Shown here piece by piece: positions 1 through 6,346 of a DNA stretch of 37,343 nt. The notes beneath the pieces were generated by a model. The model saw only the letters and a program-made list of their open reading frames with translations, searched no databases and was not told where the DNA came from. Positions within the stretch are counted from its first letter, which is position 1; every line of letters starts with the position of its first letter. Source of the stretch: CAYRML01 sp964425485 (GTDB lineage: Bacteria > Bacillota > Dehalobacteriia > UBA4068); contig CAYRML010000006.1 of assembly GCA_964425485.1 (NCBI GenBank), forward strand, positions 1-37,343, in the 5' to 3' direction. Position numbers and translations under genes: made by a program.

Positions 1-374
1 TCCCAATCAATATCAGCGCCCATCGACTCACCGATAAAACGCAGCGGTACCATAATAAAGTTATTTTTTATAGCCGGCATCACATCCAGCACCGTGATCC
101 TATCATTGATAAAGGCATCTTGCTTGCCTAGATAAAGGACGATATGCCGCGATTGTTGCGCTTTATAGGCATTGATATCCGTTCGCAACTGATTTATATC
201 GGATTGTAGCGCAGTAAATTCACTATCTATATATTGATCAACCCAAGATTTACTAACCAAAGGATCGGTGGCACTGTTACCGGCAGCCCAGGCCGGCACG
301 GCCAACGATAAAAAAATACCCACCAAAAAGCAGCTTATGAATATATTTTTTTGCTTTTGGTTCCATTTTTTCAT
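1..374 (-). CDS. Secreted protein with copper-amine-oxidase N-terminal-like domain (C-terminus outside window)
   Basis: Partial gene on the minus strand, cut by the start of the window. Translation begins MKKWNQKQKNIFI and continues into a hydrophobic stretch ending AVPAWA, a typical signal peptide with an AxA cleavage site. A short, possibly helical segment (about residues 40-70) follows, then a region ending VPLRFIGESMGADIDW. That last motif is the hallmark of the copper amine oxidase N-terminal domain (PF07833), a domain common in exported Bacillota proteins that usually has no oxidase activity. The ATG at 374 was chosen because an AGGGGG ribosome-binding site lies about 10 bases ahead. 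The protein is probably exported to the wall or surface; its function is unknown. The gene follows the CinA-like gene on the same strand. Confidence 0.7.
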   Translation of the reverse strand, partial: MKKWNQKQKNIFISCFLVGIFLSLAVPAWAAGNSATDPLVSKSWVDQYIDSEFTALQSDINQLRTDINAYKAQQSRHIVLYLGKQDAFINDRITVLDVMPAIKNNFIMVPLRFIGESMGADIDW

Positions 375-483
375 AGCCAACATTCCCCCTGGATATCCAT
401 CTTTGGCGGCAGCGCGGACACAGTATCCGTTTCTATTCGACAACAAAAGAGCTTTTCCTTTTTACATAAGCAATGCCAACGAT

Positions 484-1254
484 TTATATAGGCATGATTA
501 TTTCGGCAATATGCTCTCCTAAAATTGATTTAATTTCCTCTATAACCGGCACCATTATACTCATGGCCTGGCTTTGATCGGCAGCAGCAGCTGTTATGCG
601 CAGCAATACCCCACCAGGTTTAGCATAGGGCGCTACGGTTGGATTGCAAAGATCCAGCAAATGGCTGACCTTGTCGGCGGCTGCCGACTCACCGATATTT
701 TGCAATCTTATCTGCACCGAGAAAAAACCCTTATCGGTGTGTTGGGATAAATAGGGAGCAAGATATTTCATAAAAAGAGGCTCCATCTCTCTGGGTGGTC
801 CGGGTAAAAGTGCGGCTATTTTGCCTTCGCCTTCCACAACGCAACCGGGGGCCGTCCCATTTTCATTATATAAAATAATAGCGCCGGCGGGGAAATAGGC
901 CTGTTTCATATTGCTTTGGCTTATTTCCGTCACCCCATATTTTTTCATGCGCGCCGCAATATCCGCAAAAGCCTTCTGGTCAAAAACAAGCTCCTTGCTA
1001 AAATACTGAGCCAGCATCTCTTTAGTCATATCATCTTTAGTAGGGCCAAGGCCTCCGGTCATAATGACCATATCCGCGCGGGAAAAGGCCACATCTAAAG
1101 CAGCTTTAATCCTTTGGGCATTATCCCCGACCACCGTTTGATAATGAACAGTTATACCCAAGCGGGCCAATTGCTGCGCCAAAAACTGGGCATTGGTATT
1201 GACGATATCACCGAGAAGAAGTTCCGTGCCTACGCAAACTATTTCTGTTATCAT
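484..1254 (-). CDS. cinA: CinA-family protein, MoCF (molybdopterin-binding-like) domain only
   Basis: 256 residues. The start MITEIVCVGTELLLGDIVNT and the motif MTGGLGPTKDDMT (about residues 65-77) are diagnostic of the CinA N-terminal MoCF-like domain, and LLPGPPREMEPLF (about 149-161) is also typical. Full-length bacterial CinA is about 410 residues and carries a C-terminal nicotinamide-nucleotide amidase domain. Here translation stops right after the middle domain, and no amidase-like frame is visible in the 110 bases to the next gene. In the family, the N-terminal domain hydrolyses ADP-ribose or other pyrophosphates. Whether this short form does so is inference. The ATG has an AAAAGGGA ribosome-binding site five bases upstream. 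It lies downstream of mreB on the same strand, with a probable terminator between them. Confidence 0.85.
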   Translation of the reverse strand: MITEIVCVGTELLLGDIVNTNAQFLAQQLARLGITVHYQTVVGDNAQRIKAALDVAFSRADMVIMTGGLGPTKDDMTKEMLAQYFSKELVFDQKAFADIAARMKKYGVTEISQSNMKQAYFPAGAIILYNENGTAPGCVVEGEGKIAALLPGPPREMEPLFMKYLAPYLSQHTDKGFFSVQIRLQNIGESAAADKVSHLLDLCNPTVAPYAKPGGVLLRITAAAADQSQAMSIMVPVIEEIKSILGEHIAEIIMPI

Positions 1255-1300
1255 AATTATCCCTTTTCCTTTTTGCTTTTACAGCTCTGATTTTACAACC

Positions 1301-1337
1301 AAAAAGCTTAGTGCAGCATCCTGCTCTAAGCCTTTTT
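1301..1337 (-). terminator. Rho-independent terminator after mreB/mbl
   Basis: An inverted repeat pairs AAAAAGCTTAG.GCAG with CTGC.CTAAGC.TTTTT around a CATC loop, between the mreB stop codon and cinA. The A and T runs on both flanks would let it act in either direction. Its placement fits the end of the mreB transcript. Confidence 0.65.
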
Positions 1338-1361
1338 ATCTTAATATATTTGTCCTGGTGC

Positions 1362-2411
1362 TCACAGCGCTTTGCGGGCAAAAGCGCGGGAATTACGCAA
1401 AAGGTGGATCTGCGACAGAGCCTTGCCTGTACCGCGCACCACACAAGAGATAGGATCTTCGGCAATATGCACCGGCAGCCCTGTTTCCTCGGCAATCAAG
1501 GAATCAAAACCCGGCAGTAAAGCACCACCGCCCGTCATCATGATACCCTTGTCGATAATATCAGCGGCTAGTTCTGGCGGCGTGATCTCCAACACTTCCT
1601 TGACAGCGGCTAAAATAGCCTCCAAAGGCTCCTGGATAGCTTCATGCGCTTCCAAAGAAGAAAATTTCAGACTTTTAGGTAAGCCGGTGACCAGATCACG
1701 ACCCCGCACCTCCATGACATTATTTTCTGCTAGGTTGCGCGGATAGGCAGTAGCAATATTTATTTTTAAATCCTCAGCAAAACGTTCGCCGATCAACAGA
1801 TTATTAGACTTTCTGATATAACGCACAATGGCCTCATCGAATTTATCGCCGCCGATACGCAGGGATTTGCTGCAGACGATACCACCCAAAGAAAGCACGG
1901 CAATATCGGTGGTACCGCCACCGATATCCACCACCATACTACCGCCGGCGCCGCCCACATCAAGCCCGGCGCCCAAAGCCGCCGCCAATGGCTCTTCCAT
2001 CAAAAAAGCCTGCCTGGCGCCTGATTGCATAGCGGCCTGGCGTACGGCCCGTTCCTCCACGCCGGTTACGCCGGAAGGGATACAGACCATAATCCGAGGT
2101 TTGAAGAAAAAATTATTACCGCCACAAGCCTTATTAATAAAATAACGCAGCATCTTTTCCGTTATATCATAATCGGCAATCACGCCTTCCCGCAGGGGGC
2201 GCACCGCCGCTATATTGCCAGGGGTTCGTCCCAGCATGCGGCGTGCTTCTTCACCGATGGAAATAACCTGCCCGCTATTACTGTCTAATGCCACCACGGA
2301 TGGTTCGTTGAGTACGATACCTTTACCCTTTACATAAATCAAAATGCTGGCCGTGCCCAAATCCACCCCGACATCCTGGCCCACATTAAACAGATTCAAA
2401 TTAAAACCCAT
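1362..2411 (-). CDS. mbl: MreB/Mbl rod-shape-determining actin homologue
   Basis: 349 residues, full length for the MreB family. The actin-fold nucleotide motifs are present: phosphate-1 VGVDLGTASILIYVKGKG near residue 14, phosphate-2 VVDIGGGTTDIAVLSLGG near 160, and the adenosine motif MMTGGGALLPG near 290. The protein polymerises on the inner membrane face and guides lateral peptidoglycan synthesis. In Bacillus, mbl lies directly downstream of spoIIID. Here the split spoIIID lies upstream on the same strand, separated by a DUF4190 gene and a divergently oriented dehydrogenase, which supports an Mbl-type assignment over MreB proper. The ATG has AGAGGA at the expected distance. Mbl, MreB and MreBH are hard to separate by eye, so the exact symbol is uncertain while the family is not. 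Confidence 0.9.
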   Translation of the reverse strand: MGFNLNLFNVGQDVGVDLGTASILIYVKGKGIVLNEPSVVALDSNSGQVISIGEEARRMLGRTPGNIAAVRPLREGVIADYDITEKMLRYFINKACGGNNFFFKPRIMVCIPSGVTGVEERAVRQAAMQSGARQAFLMEEPLAAALGAGLDVGGAGGSMVVDIGGGTTDIAVLSLGGIVCSKSLRIGGDKFDEAIVRYIRKSNNLLIGERFAEDLKINIATAYPRNLAENNVMEVRGRDLVTGLPKSLKFSSLEAHEAIQEPLEAILAAVKEVLEITPPELAADIIDKGIMMTGGGALLPGFDSLIAEETGLPVHIAEDPISCVVRGTGKALSQIHLLRNSRAFARKAL

Positions 2412-2544
2412 TTTTAATCCTCTTTTCTCGGCTTATTTCTTAAACAAGAACTTTCCTTGATTTAATCAATTATGCCTTGAGCTATCAATATTCCACAATA
2501 AAAGAGAAAATCCTTTAACGACTTCCAGCCTAAATATCCATAAC

Positions 2545-2573
2545 TTTACTTTATTTGCTTTAAGACCTATAAT
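2545..2573 (+). promoter_or_regulatory. Probable sigma-A promoter for the 2-hydroxyacid dehydrogenase
   Basis: A perfect TATAAT (2568-2573) follows TTTACT (2545-2550) with a 17-base spacer. It lies about 40 bases ahead of the start codon at 2616. Confidence 0.5.
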
Positions 2574-2615
2574 TGATATTAGCCATATAAATTTGCCTGA
2601 AGGAGCAAGTATATT

Positions 2616-3605
2616 ATGAAAATTGGTATCTTAATCCCCCAAGCAAGGGTAGAAAAATATAGCGACTGGTCGCAAGTGCCGAAGGATTGGCAAATAGGCT
2701 ATCTCGACCAGCCATACAGTGATCAGGATGTGTTGGAAAAATTCTCCGATGCCGATATTCTGTTCGTTGACGCCGTCAATCCGGTCAGTGCTCAGATAAT
2801 AGAAAATATGCCCAAACTCAAGCTCATTCAATCGGAAGGCGTCGCTTATAACAGTTTTGACGTAGAAGCCGCCACCAAAGCCGGAGTCTATGTCTGCAAT
2901 AATGCCTCAGCCAATGACGGCGCCGTGGCGGAACAGGCTATTTTATTGATGCTGGCCCTGCTGCGCCGGCTGCCGGAAGGGCAGCAAATGGTGCTGGTCG
3001 GACGGCAGATAGAAGCCAAGAGCTCCTTTATCCTGGATGGTATACAGGAATTAAGTTCATGCCATATCGGGCTGATCGGTTTCGGCGCTATCGGCAAAGC
3101 CACCGCCAAAAGATTGCGTGCCTTTGAATGCAAAATCAGCTATTATACGCCCAAACAAAAAGATGATAATATAGAGCAAGAATATGGAGTTAGTTATATG
3201 CCCTTAAAACAAATAGCAGCTCAATGTGATATAGTCAGTCTGCACCTGCCGGTTCTGCCCGACACCATCAATATGATCGATGCCGATTTTTTGCGCCAAA
3301 TGAAGAAAACAGCTTTTTTGATTAATACCTCTCGCGGGGAAATCGTAGATCATCAGGCTTTGGCCACAGCCATAAGCCAAGGATGGATCGCCGGTGCCGG
3401 TATAGACACGCTGTTTCCGGAACCGGCAACTTTAGCTAATCCTCTTTTGTCATTGGCCGAAGAGTTCCGCACCAAGATGATTTTCTCCCCTCATATTGCG
3501 GGCACCACCAATAACGTGTTTTACAAAATGTACAAAAACTCTTGGCAAAATATTGGCTTGGTAGCGCAAGGCAAGAAACCCAACAATATAGTAAATAGCA
3601 TATAA
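2616..3605 (+). CDS. D-isomer-specific 2-hydroxyacid dehydrogenase family protein (NAD-dependent)
   Basis: 329 residues, with the standard split catalytic / NAD-binding / catalytic layout. The dinucleotide-binding glycine motif is HIGLIGFGAIGKATAKRLRA at about residues 150-169. The catalytic residues are visible: Arg in NTSRGEIVD, Glu in DTLFPEPA and His in SPHIAGTT. Such enzymes interconvert 2-keto acids and D-2-hydroxy acids with NAD(H). The substrate (lactate, glycerate, phosphoglycerate or another) cannot be told from sequence. The ATG follows GAAGGAGC by about nine bases. It stands alone on the plus strand, inserted between mbl and spoIIID, and ends in a strong bidirectional terminator. 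Confidence 0.9.
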   Translation: MKIGILIPQARVEKYSDWSQVPKDWQIGYLDQPYSDQDVLEKFSDADILFVDAVNPVSAQIIENMPKLKLIQSEGVAYNSFDVEAATKAGVYVCNNASANDGAVAEQAILLMLALLRRLPEGQQMVLVGRQIEAKSSFILDGIQELSSCHIGLIGFGAIGKATAKRLRAFECKISYYTPKQKDDNIEQEYGVSYMPLKQIAAQCDIVSLHLPVLPDTINMIDADFLRQMKKTAFLINTSRGEIVDHQALATAISQGWIAGAGIDTLFPEPATLANPLLSLAEEFRTKMIFSPHIAGTTNNVFYKMYKNSWQNIGLVAQGKKPNNIVNSI

Positions 3606-3632
3606 AAAACGGCAGCCTAGGCTGCCGTTTTT
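3605..3632. terminator. Bidirectional terminator between convergent genes
   Basis: A perfect palindrome with stem ACGGCAGCC/GGCTGCCGT is flanked by A and T runs, a few bases after the dehydrogenase stop and just beyond the end of the DUF4190 gene. It can end both convergent transcripts. Confidence 0.9.
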
Positions 3633-3645
3633 ATTGGTATCGGAA

Positions 3646-4011
3646 TCAAACAAAAGCTAAAAAGGCCATGCCTATGACCATAAAAAACAGCAAAATTACT
3701 GCGGAAATTGCCAAAGCGATTATAGAAAGAATAACCCCGGCCGTGGCCATCGTGCTCTTGCCTACTTTGTTTGCATTCAAGCCTAAAACCAAACCAATGA
3801 TGCCTAAAACAATACCGCCAACAATGGTAAATGAACAAATACAGCCCACTATACCCAAAACCAAAGAGGCAATAGCTTTACCATTACTTGTGTTATTATT
3901 GATACTATTATTATAATTATTGGCATTTCCGCCGGTGTTAGCCGTCACAGGGGCATTATTACAAGTTTCATTGACAGCATTCTGCTCATTAAAATTATTA
4001 GTCTCGTTCAT
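3646..4011 (-). CDS. DUF4190-type small membrane protein
   Basis: 121 residues from the chosen start. The first 45 or so are very rich in Asn and Thr with poly-Asn runs, suggesting a disordered, probably cytosolic tail. Two hydrophobic segments follow, roughly residues 47-77 (ASLVLGIVGCICSFTIVGGI and on) and 90-118, joined by LGLNANKVGKSTMATAGVIL. The pattern of two transmembrane helices and the LVLGI/G-rich repeat matches the DUF4190 family, whose role is unknown. An ATG ten codons further upstream is in frame, but GGAGG sits seven bases before the ATG at 4011, which decides this start. It has its own promoter. Confidence 0.75.
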   Translation of the reverse strand: MNETNNFNEQNAVNETCNNAPVTANTGGNANNYNNSINNNTSNGKAIASLVLGIVGCICSFTIVGGIVLGIIGLVLGLNANKVGKSTMATAGVILSIIALAISAVILLFFMVIGMAFLAFV

Positions 4012-4050
4012 AAAGGCACCTCCATCAAAGCAACCGCCCATTTTTCTTTA

Positions 4051-4079
4051 ATTATACTACATAAATCGGGGCATAACAA
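4051..4079 (-). promoter_or_regulatory. Sigma-A promoter of the DUF4190 gene
   Basis: On the minus strand, TTGTTA (4074-4079) and a perfect TATAAT (4051-4056) are separated by 17 bases, about 40 bases before the start codon at 4011. Confidence 0.6.
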
Positions 4080-4119
4080 CAATAAGTTCAATCGCACAGC
4101 ATCTACGGGTTCAAAAAAA

Positions 4120-4160
4120 CAAAAGAGTTGTCCCCGGCTATGGGCTAGACAACTCTTTTG
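4120..4160. terminator. Stem-loop terminator downstream of the spoIIID 3' part
   Basis: CAAAAGAGTTGTC (4120-4132) pairs with GACAACTCTTTTG (4148-4160) around a 15-base loop. It sits 20 bases after the spoIIID stop codon and would end minus-strand transcripts of spoIIID or of the recombinase reading into it. Confidence 0.75.
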
Positions 4161-4180
4161 CTCAGCAGTAAATAATCCCA

Positions 4181-4327
4181 TCAAATTTTTTTGGCCAGAT
4201 ACTTGCGCTTTGTGGCTTCTCCTCCCCGCAAATGCCTTTCAGCTTTATTATTATCTAAAATATCTCTAACCCTTGCTGCGATCATTTCATTTATCAAAGG
4301 CAGTCTTTCTGTAACATCCTTATGTAC
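4181..4327 (-). CDS. spoIIID: spoIIID 3' part (C-terminal 46 codons), separated from its 5' part by the intervening element
   Basis: Reading the minus strand from the 7-bp core, the frame is (T)VHKDVTERLPLINE..., then NNKAERHLRGGEATKRKYLA and a stop at 4181. This is the C-terminal half of SpoIIID: the end of the recognition helix plus the basic RHLRGGEATK segment of the family, which helps bind DNA. It has no start codon or ribosome-binding site of its own; the only internal ATG (4285) would give a 34-residue peptide lacking the helix-turn-helix. It overlaps the last codons of the recombinase in another frame. Joined at the core to the 5' part at 9472-9586, it gives an 84-residue SpoIIID, a normal family length. 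No frameshift or stop is present, so it looks preserved and not decayed. Confidence 0.9.
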   Translation of the reverse strand, partial: VHKDVTERLPLINEMIAARVRDILDNNKAERHLRGGEATKRKYLAKKI

Positions 4328-5855
4328 AGTCGTTACAAAAAAGAACGGTTTCAGTCAGCCCCAAATCGCTTAACAAGCACAGATAAATATCCACATTCCC
4401 GCATTTATCCACTTCTATCTTTTTAATAATGCGCTTCAGCTGGGCATTGTTCATCTCGCGGACGGAAACGATGTCTTCAATAGCTCCAAAAGTATCGCGG
4501 ATAATACTTGCCAATTGCTCACCTTTGATGATGTTATGCTCTATGAGCTGCAATTCGTTTTCCACCTTGGCAATTTCCCCCAATGACCCGCCGAGCTTGC
4601 TGTTCAGCTCCTCCCGGGAAATCAGCTCGTCGGTGTACATATCGAGAAATTTCTGCCGCCTCTTATGCAACTTTTTGAGATTATCATGCAGCTCTTTGAC
4701 AGAATCCTTATTATCCTCCTTGGACTTGTATATGCGTGCGAATTCCCTGATTATCGTCTTGATAATATTTTTCTTCTCTCGCAGCAGCCCGGCAAAATAG
4801 GCATCCAGAACGGTAATAAGCTCGGCCTCATCCACAATCATATTATTGTGGCAACTGTCGGCACCTTTGCCATTACGGCCGCTGCAAACCCAGCGTATAT
4901 ATGTATTTTTATAAGTGCGCTCCAGACGCCGGAAGGACCAACCGCATTCCTTGCATTTGATCAGCGTAGAAAACAAATGCTTATTGCTCTGCCGCTCCTT
5001 GTCTGCTTTAAAAGCCTGTACCCGCTCCTCGATTATTTGCTGCGCTTTGGTAAAAAGCTCCGGCTCAATGATGAGCAAATCGGGCCTATCTGTGATCAGC
5101 CATTCGCTTTTATCTTTATTGATGCGGGCTCCGCTCAAAAAGTCCGCAACCTCCTGTTTGCCATTGATTATCTTACCCATATAAAGCTGGTTTGAGAGAA
5201 TGCGGCAGATAGCATTTTGGCTCCATTTATAGCCACGTTTTGTTTTCAGCCCACGCTCATTTAGCATATTGGCGATTTTGGCCCCACCATAGCCCTCATA
5301 TACATACCAACCATAGATTTGGCGGATGATCTTTGCCTCCTCCCGATTGATAGTGAGGTTAAAGCAGTCGCCGGCGCTCTTATCATAACCATAAACGATA
5401 TTGGGTACGCGTCCGTTCTCCGCGTTCAGCTTCTTGCCAAATTTGATGCGCTTGGAGGTATTGGCGCTTTCCTCCTGGGCCAAGGCGGCAAAGATGGTGA
5501 GTACGAACTCGCTGTTGCCCATGGAGGTCATATTGGCCGTCAAAAACAGCGTTTCAATACCCAGGGCTTTTAAGTGGCGAATGCTTTGCAAAAGGTCTAC
5601 GGTATTACGGGCAAAACGGGAAATATCTTTTACTACAACCATATGAAAAAGGCCGCTTTCTGCATCCTTAATCAGTTGCAGAAACTCCTTCCTTTTCTTG
5701 ATTTTTGTGCCGGAGATGCCTTCATCCGCATATATATGGATCAGGTTGTGCCCATTTTGCTCGGCATATTCATTGAAGAAGCGCTTTTGTGCCTCCAGAC
5801 TGTTAAGCTGATCCGATTTTTCCGTGGAAACACGGCAGTAAGCAGCAATATTCAT
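4320..5855 (-). CDS. Large serine site-specific recombinase of the spoIIID-intervening element
   Basis: 511 residues. The resolvase catalytic domain (about 1-150) has the nucleophile Ser10 in AAYCRVSTEK and conserved arginines in VVVKDISRFARNTVDL. A recombinase domain (about 155-260) includes GAKIANMLNERGLKT. A zinc ribbon (about 292-337) has CKECGW followed by CSGRNGKGADSC. A helical coiled-coil follows (about 365-445). These parts in this order define large serine integrases, which cut at a two-base crossover and need attP/attB partners. All parts look intact. The stop codon TAA straddles the att core, so the terminal base pairs come from host spoIIID. In the excised circle the frame would run on for 12 more residues (YGGNIIERYKAL). 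It is on the same strand as spoIIID. GGAAAGG precedes the ATG. Confidence 0.95.
   Translation of the reverse strand: MNIAAYCRVSTEKSDQLNSLEAQKRFFNEYAEQNGHNLIHIYADEGISGTKIKKRKEFLQLIKDAESGLFHMVVVKDISRFARNTVDLLQSIRHLKALGIETLFLTANMTSMGNSEFVLTIFAALAQEESANTSKRIKFGKKLNAENGRVPNIVYGYDKSAGDCFNLTINREEAKIIRQIYGWYVYEGYGGAKIANMLNERGLKTKRGYKWSQNAICRILSNQLYMGKIINGKQEVADFLSGARINKDKSEWLITDRPDLLIIEPELFTKAQQIIEERVQAFKADKERQSNKHLFSTLIKCKECGWSFRRLERTYKNTYIRWVCSGRNGKGADSCHNNMIVDEAELITVLDAYFAGLLREKKNIIKTIIREFARIYKSKEDNKDSVKELHDNLKKLHKRRQKFLDMYTDELISREELNSKLGGSLGEIAKVENELQLIEHNIIKGEQLASIIRDTFGAIEDIVSVREMNNAQLKRIIKKIEVDKCGNVDIYLCLLSDLGLTETVLFCNDCT
4321..4327 (-). other. att core at the recombinase end of the element
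   Basis: TATGTAC on the plus strand (GTACATA reading with spoIIID), identical to 9472-9478. It encodes part of Val-His-Lys of SpoIIID in one frame and the last codons and stop of the recombinase in another. From the symmetry of the flanking arms, the crossover dinucleotide is most likely TG at 4323-4324 (CA on the coding strand). Confidence 0.85.
4332..4349 (-). repeat. attP inverted arm, recombinase side
   Basis: On the minus strand this reads ACCGTTCTTTTTTGTAAC. It matches the arm at 9449-9466 (read on the plus strand) at 14 of 18 positions. In the joined circle the two arms face each other 16 bases apart around the core, which is typical of a serine-integrase attP. Confidence 0.75.
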
Positions 5856-5883
5856 TATAAAAAACCTTTCCGTAATAAGGCCT

Positions 5884-5913
5884 TAAGTATGGCATTATTA
5901 CTGTATAATAAAA
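5884..5913 (-). promoter_or_regulatory. Possible sigma-E-type promoter of the recombinase
   Basis: On the minus strand, TTTTATT (5907-5913), a 15-base spacer and CATACTTA (5884-5891) resemble the sigma-E pattern (KMATATT, then CATACAHT). The match is partial: 5 of 7 and 6 of 8 positions. It would start a leader of about 20 bases before the recombinase ATG. It overlaps the terminator stem upstream, so this is only a candidate. Confidence 0.28.
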
Positions 5914-5958
5914 AATAGATACCGCACTATAAACTTTTTGCGGTATCTATTTTTTATT
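5907..5958. terminator. 20-bp perfect hairpin between the 58-aa ORF and the recombinase
   Basis: A perfect 20-bp inverted repeat (5907-5926 with 5939-5958) has a 12-base loop. The stem GATACCGCA/TGCGGTATC is flanked by A and T runs, so it is a strong bidirectional rho-independent terminator. The stop codon of the upstream small ORF lies within the stem. It should keep transcription entering from spoIIID or the small ORF out of the recombinase gene, so the recombinase probably needs its own promoter. Confidence 0.9.
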
Positions 5959-6123
5959 GTTACAGTGCTTCAAGTCGATACTGCATTTTGCCGCCGCCTT
6001 CTGCAATGCCTGATCCAGCTTGTATTTGTTAACTGCAAGAAATATGCCCAGCACAAAGTCGGCGGTATTTTGCGGCGGATTGGGATTATGAAAGCGATAA
6101 TTCAATTTTTGCTTGTCAGCCAT
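5947..6123 (-). CDS. Small conserved-looking protein of the element (58 aa)
   Basis: 58 residues beginning MADKQKLNYRFHNPNPPQNT, then ADFVLGIFLAVNKYKLDQAL, with a Lys/Cys-containing tail. GAAAGGCG lies about eight bases ahead of the ATG at 6123. From memory, short proteins with a LNYRFHNPN-type start occur near serine recombinases in other Bacillota; I could not verify this by search. It may be a recombination directionality factor or a regulator, but nothing in the sequence proves a role. It is on the recombinase strand and separated from it by a strong terminator. Confidence 0.6.
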   Translation of the reverse strand: MADKQKLNYRFHNPNPPQNTADFVLGIFLAVNKYKLDQALQKAAAKCSIDLKHCNNKK

Positions 6124-6277
6124 ATAACCATCGCCTTTCAGCTTGTCCGTCTAATTTATATATATGATAAAAAAGAAAATTTAGTCCGTGTATATCTATA
6201 AAACAATCTTTTAGCTGTTAAAAACCCGTTTTTTTGTTAGAGGTTTTTAGCAATTATTCCTAAAAATGACTCTTTCG

Positions 6278-6306
6278 TTGACAGATTACGCATGGTATAA
6301 TATTAT
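6278..6306 (+). promoter_or_regulatory. Sigma-A promoter of the GlpA-like cluster
   Basis: A perfect TTGACA (6278-6283) and TATTAT (6301-6306) are separated by 17 bases. It lies about 40 bases before the ATG at 6347 and argues against any translation start further upstream. The cargo genes therefore look expressed under vegetative control. Confidence 0.75.
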
Positions 6307-6346
6307 GCATGGTCTTTTTTTGTCGCAGAAAGGTGGTAGGTTGCGC

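Noticed and set aside
4120..4160. Stem-loop as an end of the mobile element
   Set aside because: It lies outside the att core and after the spoIIID stop, so it is the host spoIIID terminator.
4181..4285. Independent 34-aa gene starting at the internal ATG 4285
   Set aside because: No ribosome-binding site, and the SpoIIID similarity extends upstream of this ATG to the att core, so it is the 3' half of spoIIID and not a separate gene.
6217..6254. Hairpin with AAAAACCC / GGTTTTT ahead of the GlpA-like cluster
   Set aside because: The stem is imperfect and the loop carries the T run; not convincing as a terminator or riboswitch.
6266..6346. An upstream in-frame start for the GlpA-like protein
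   Set aside because: The 27 extra codons cover a sigma-A promoter, and AAAGGTGG directly precedes the ATG at 6347.
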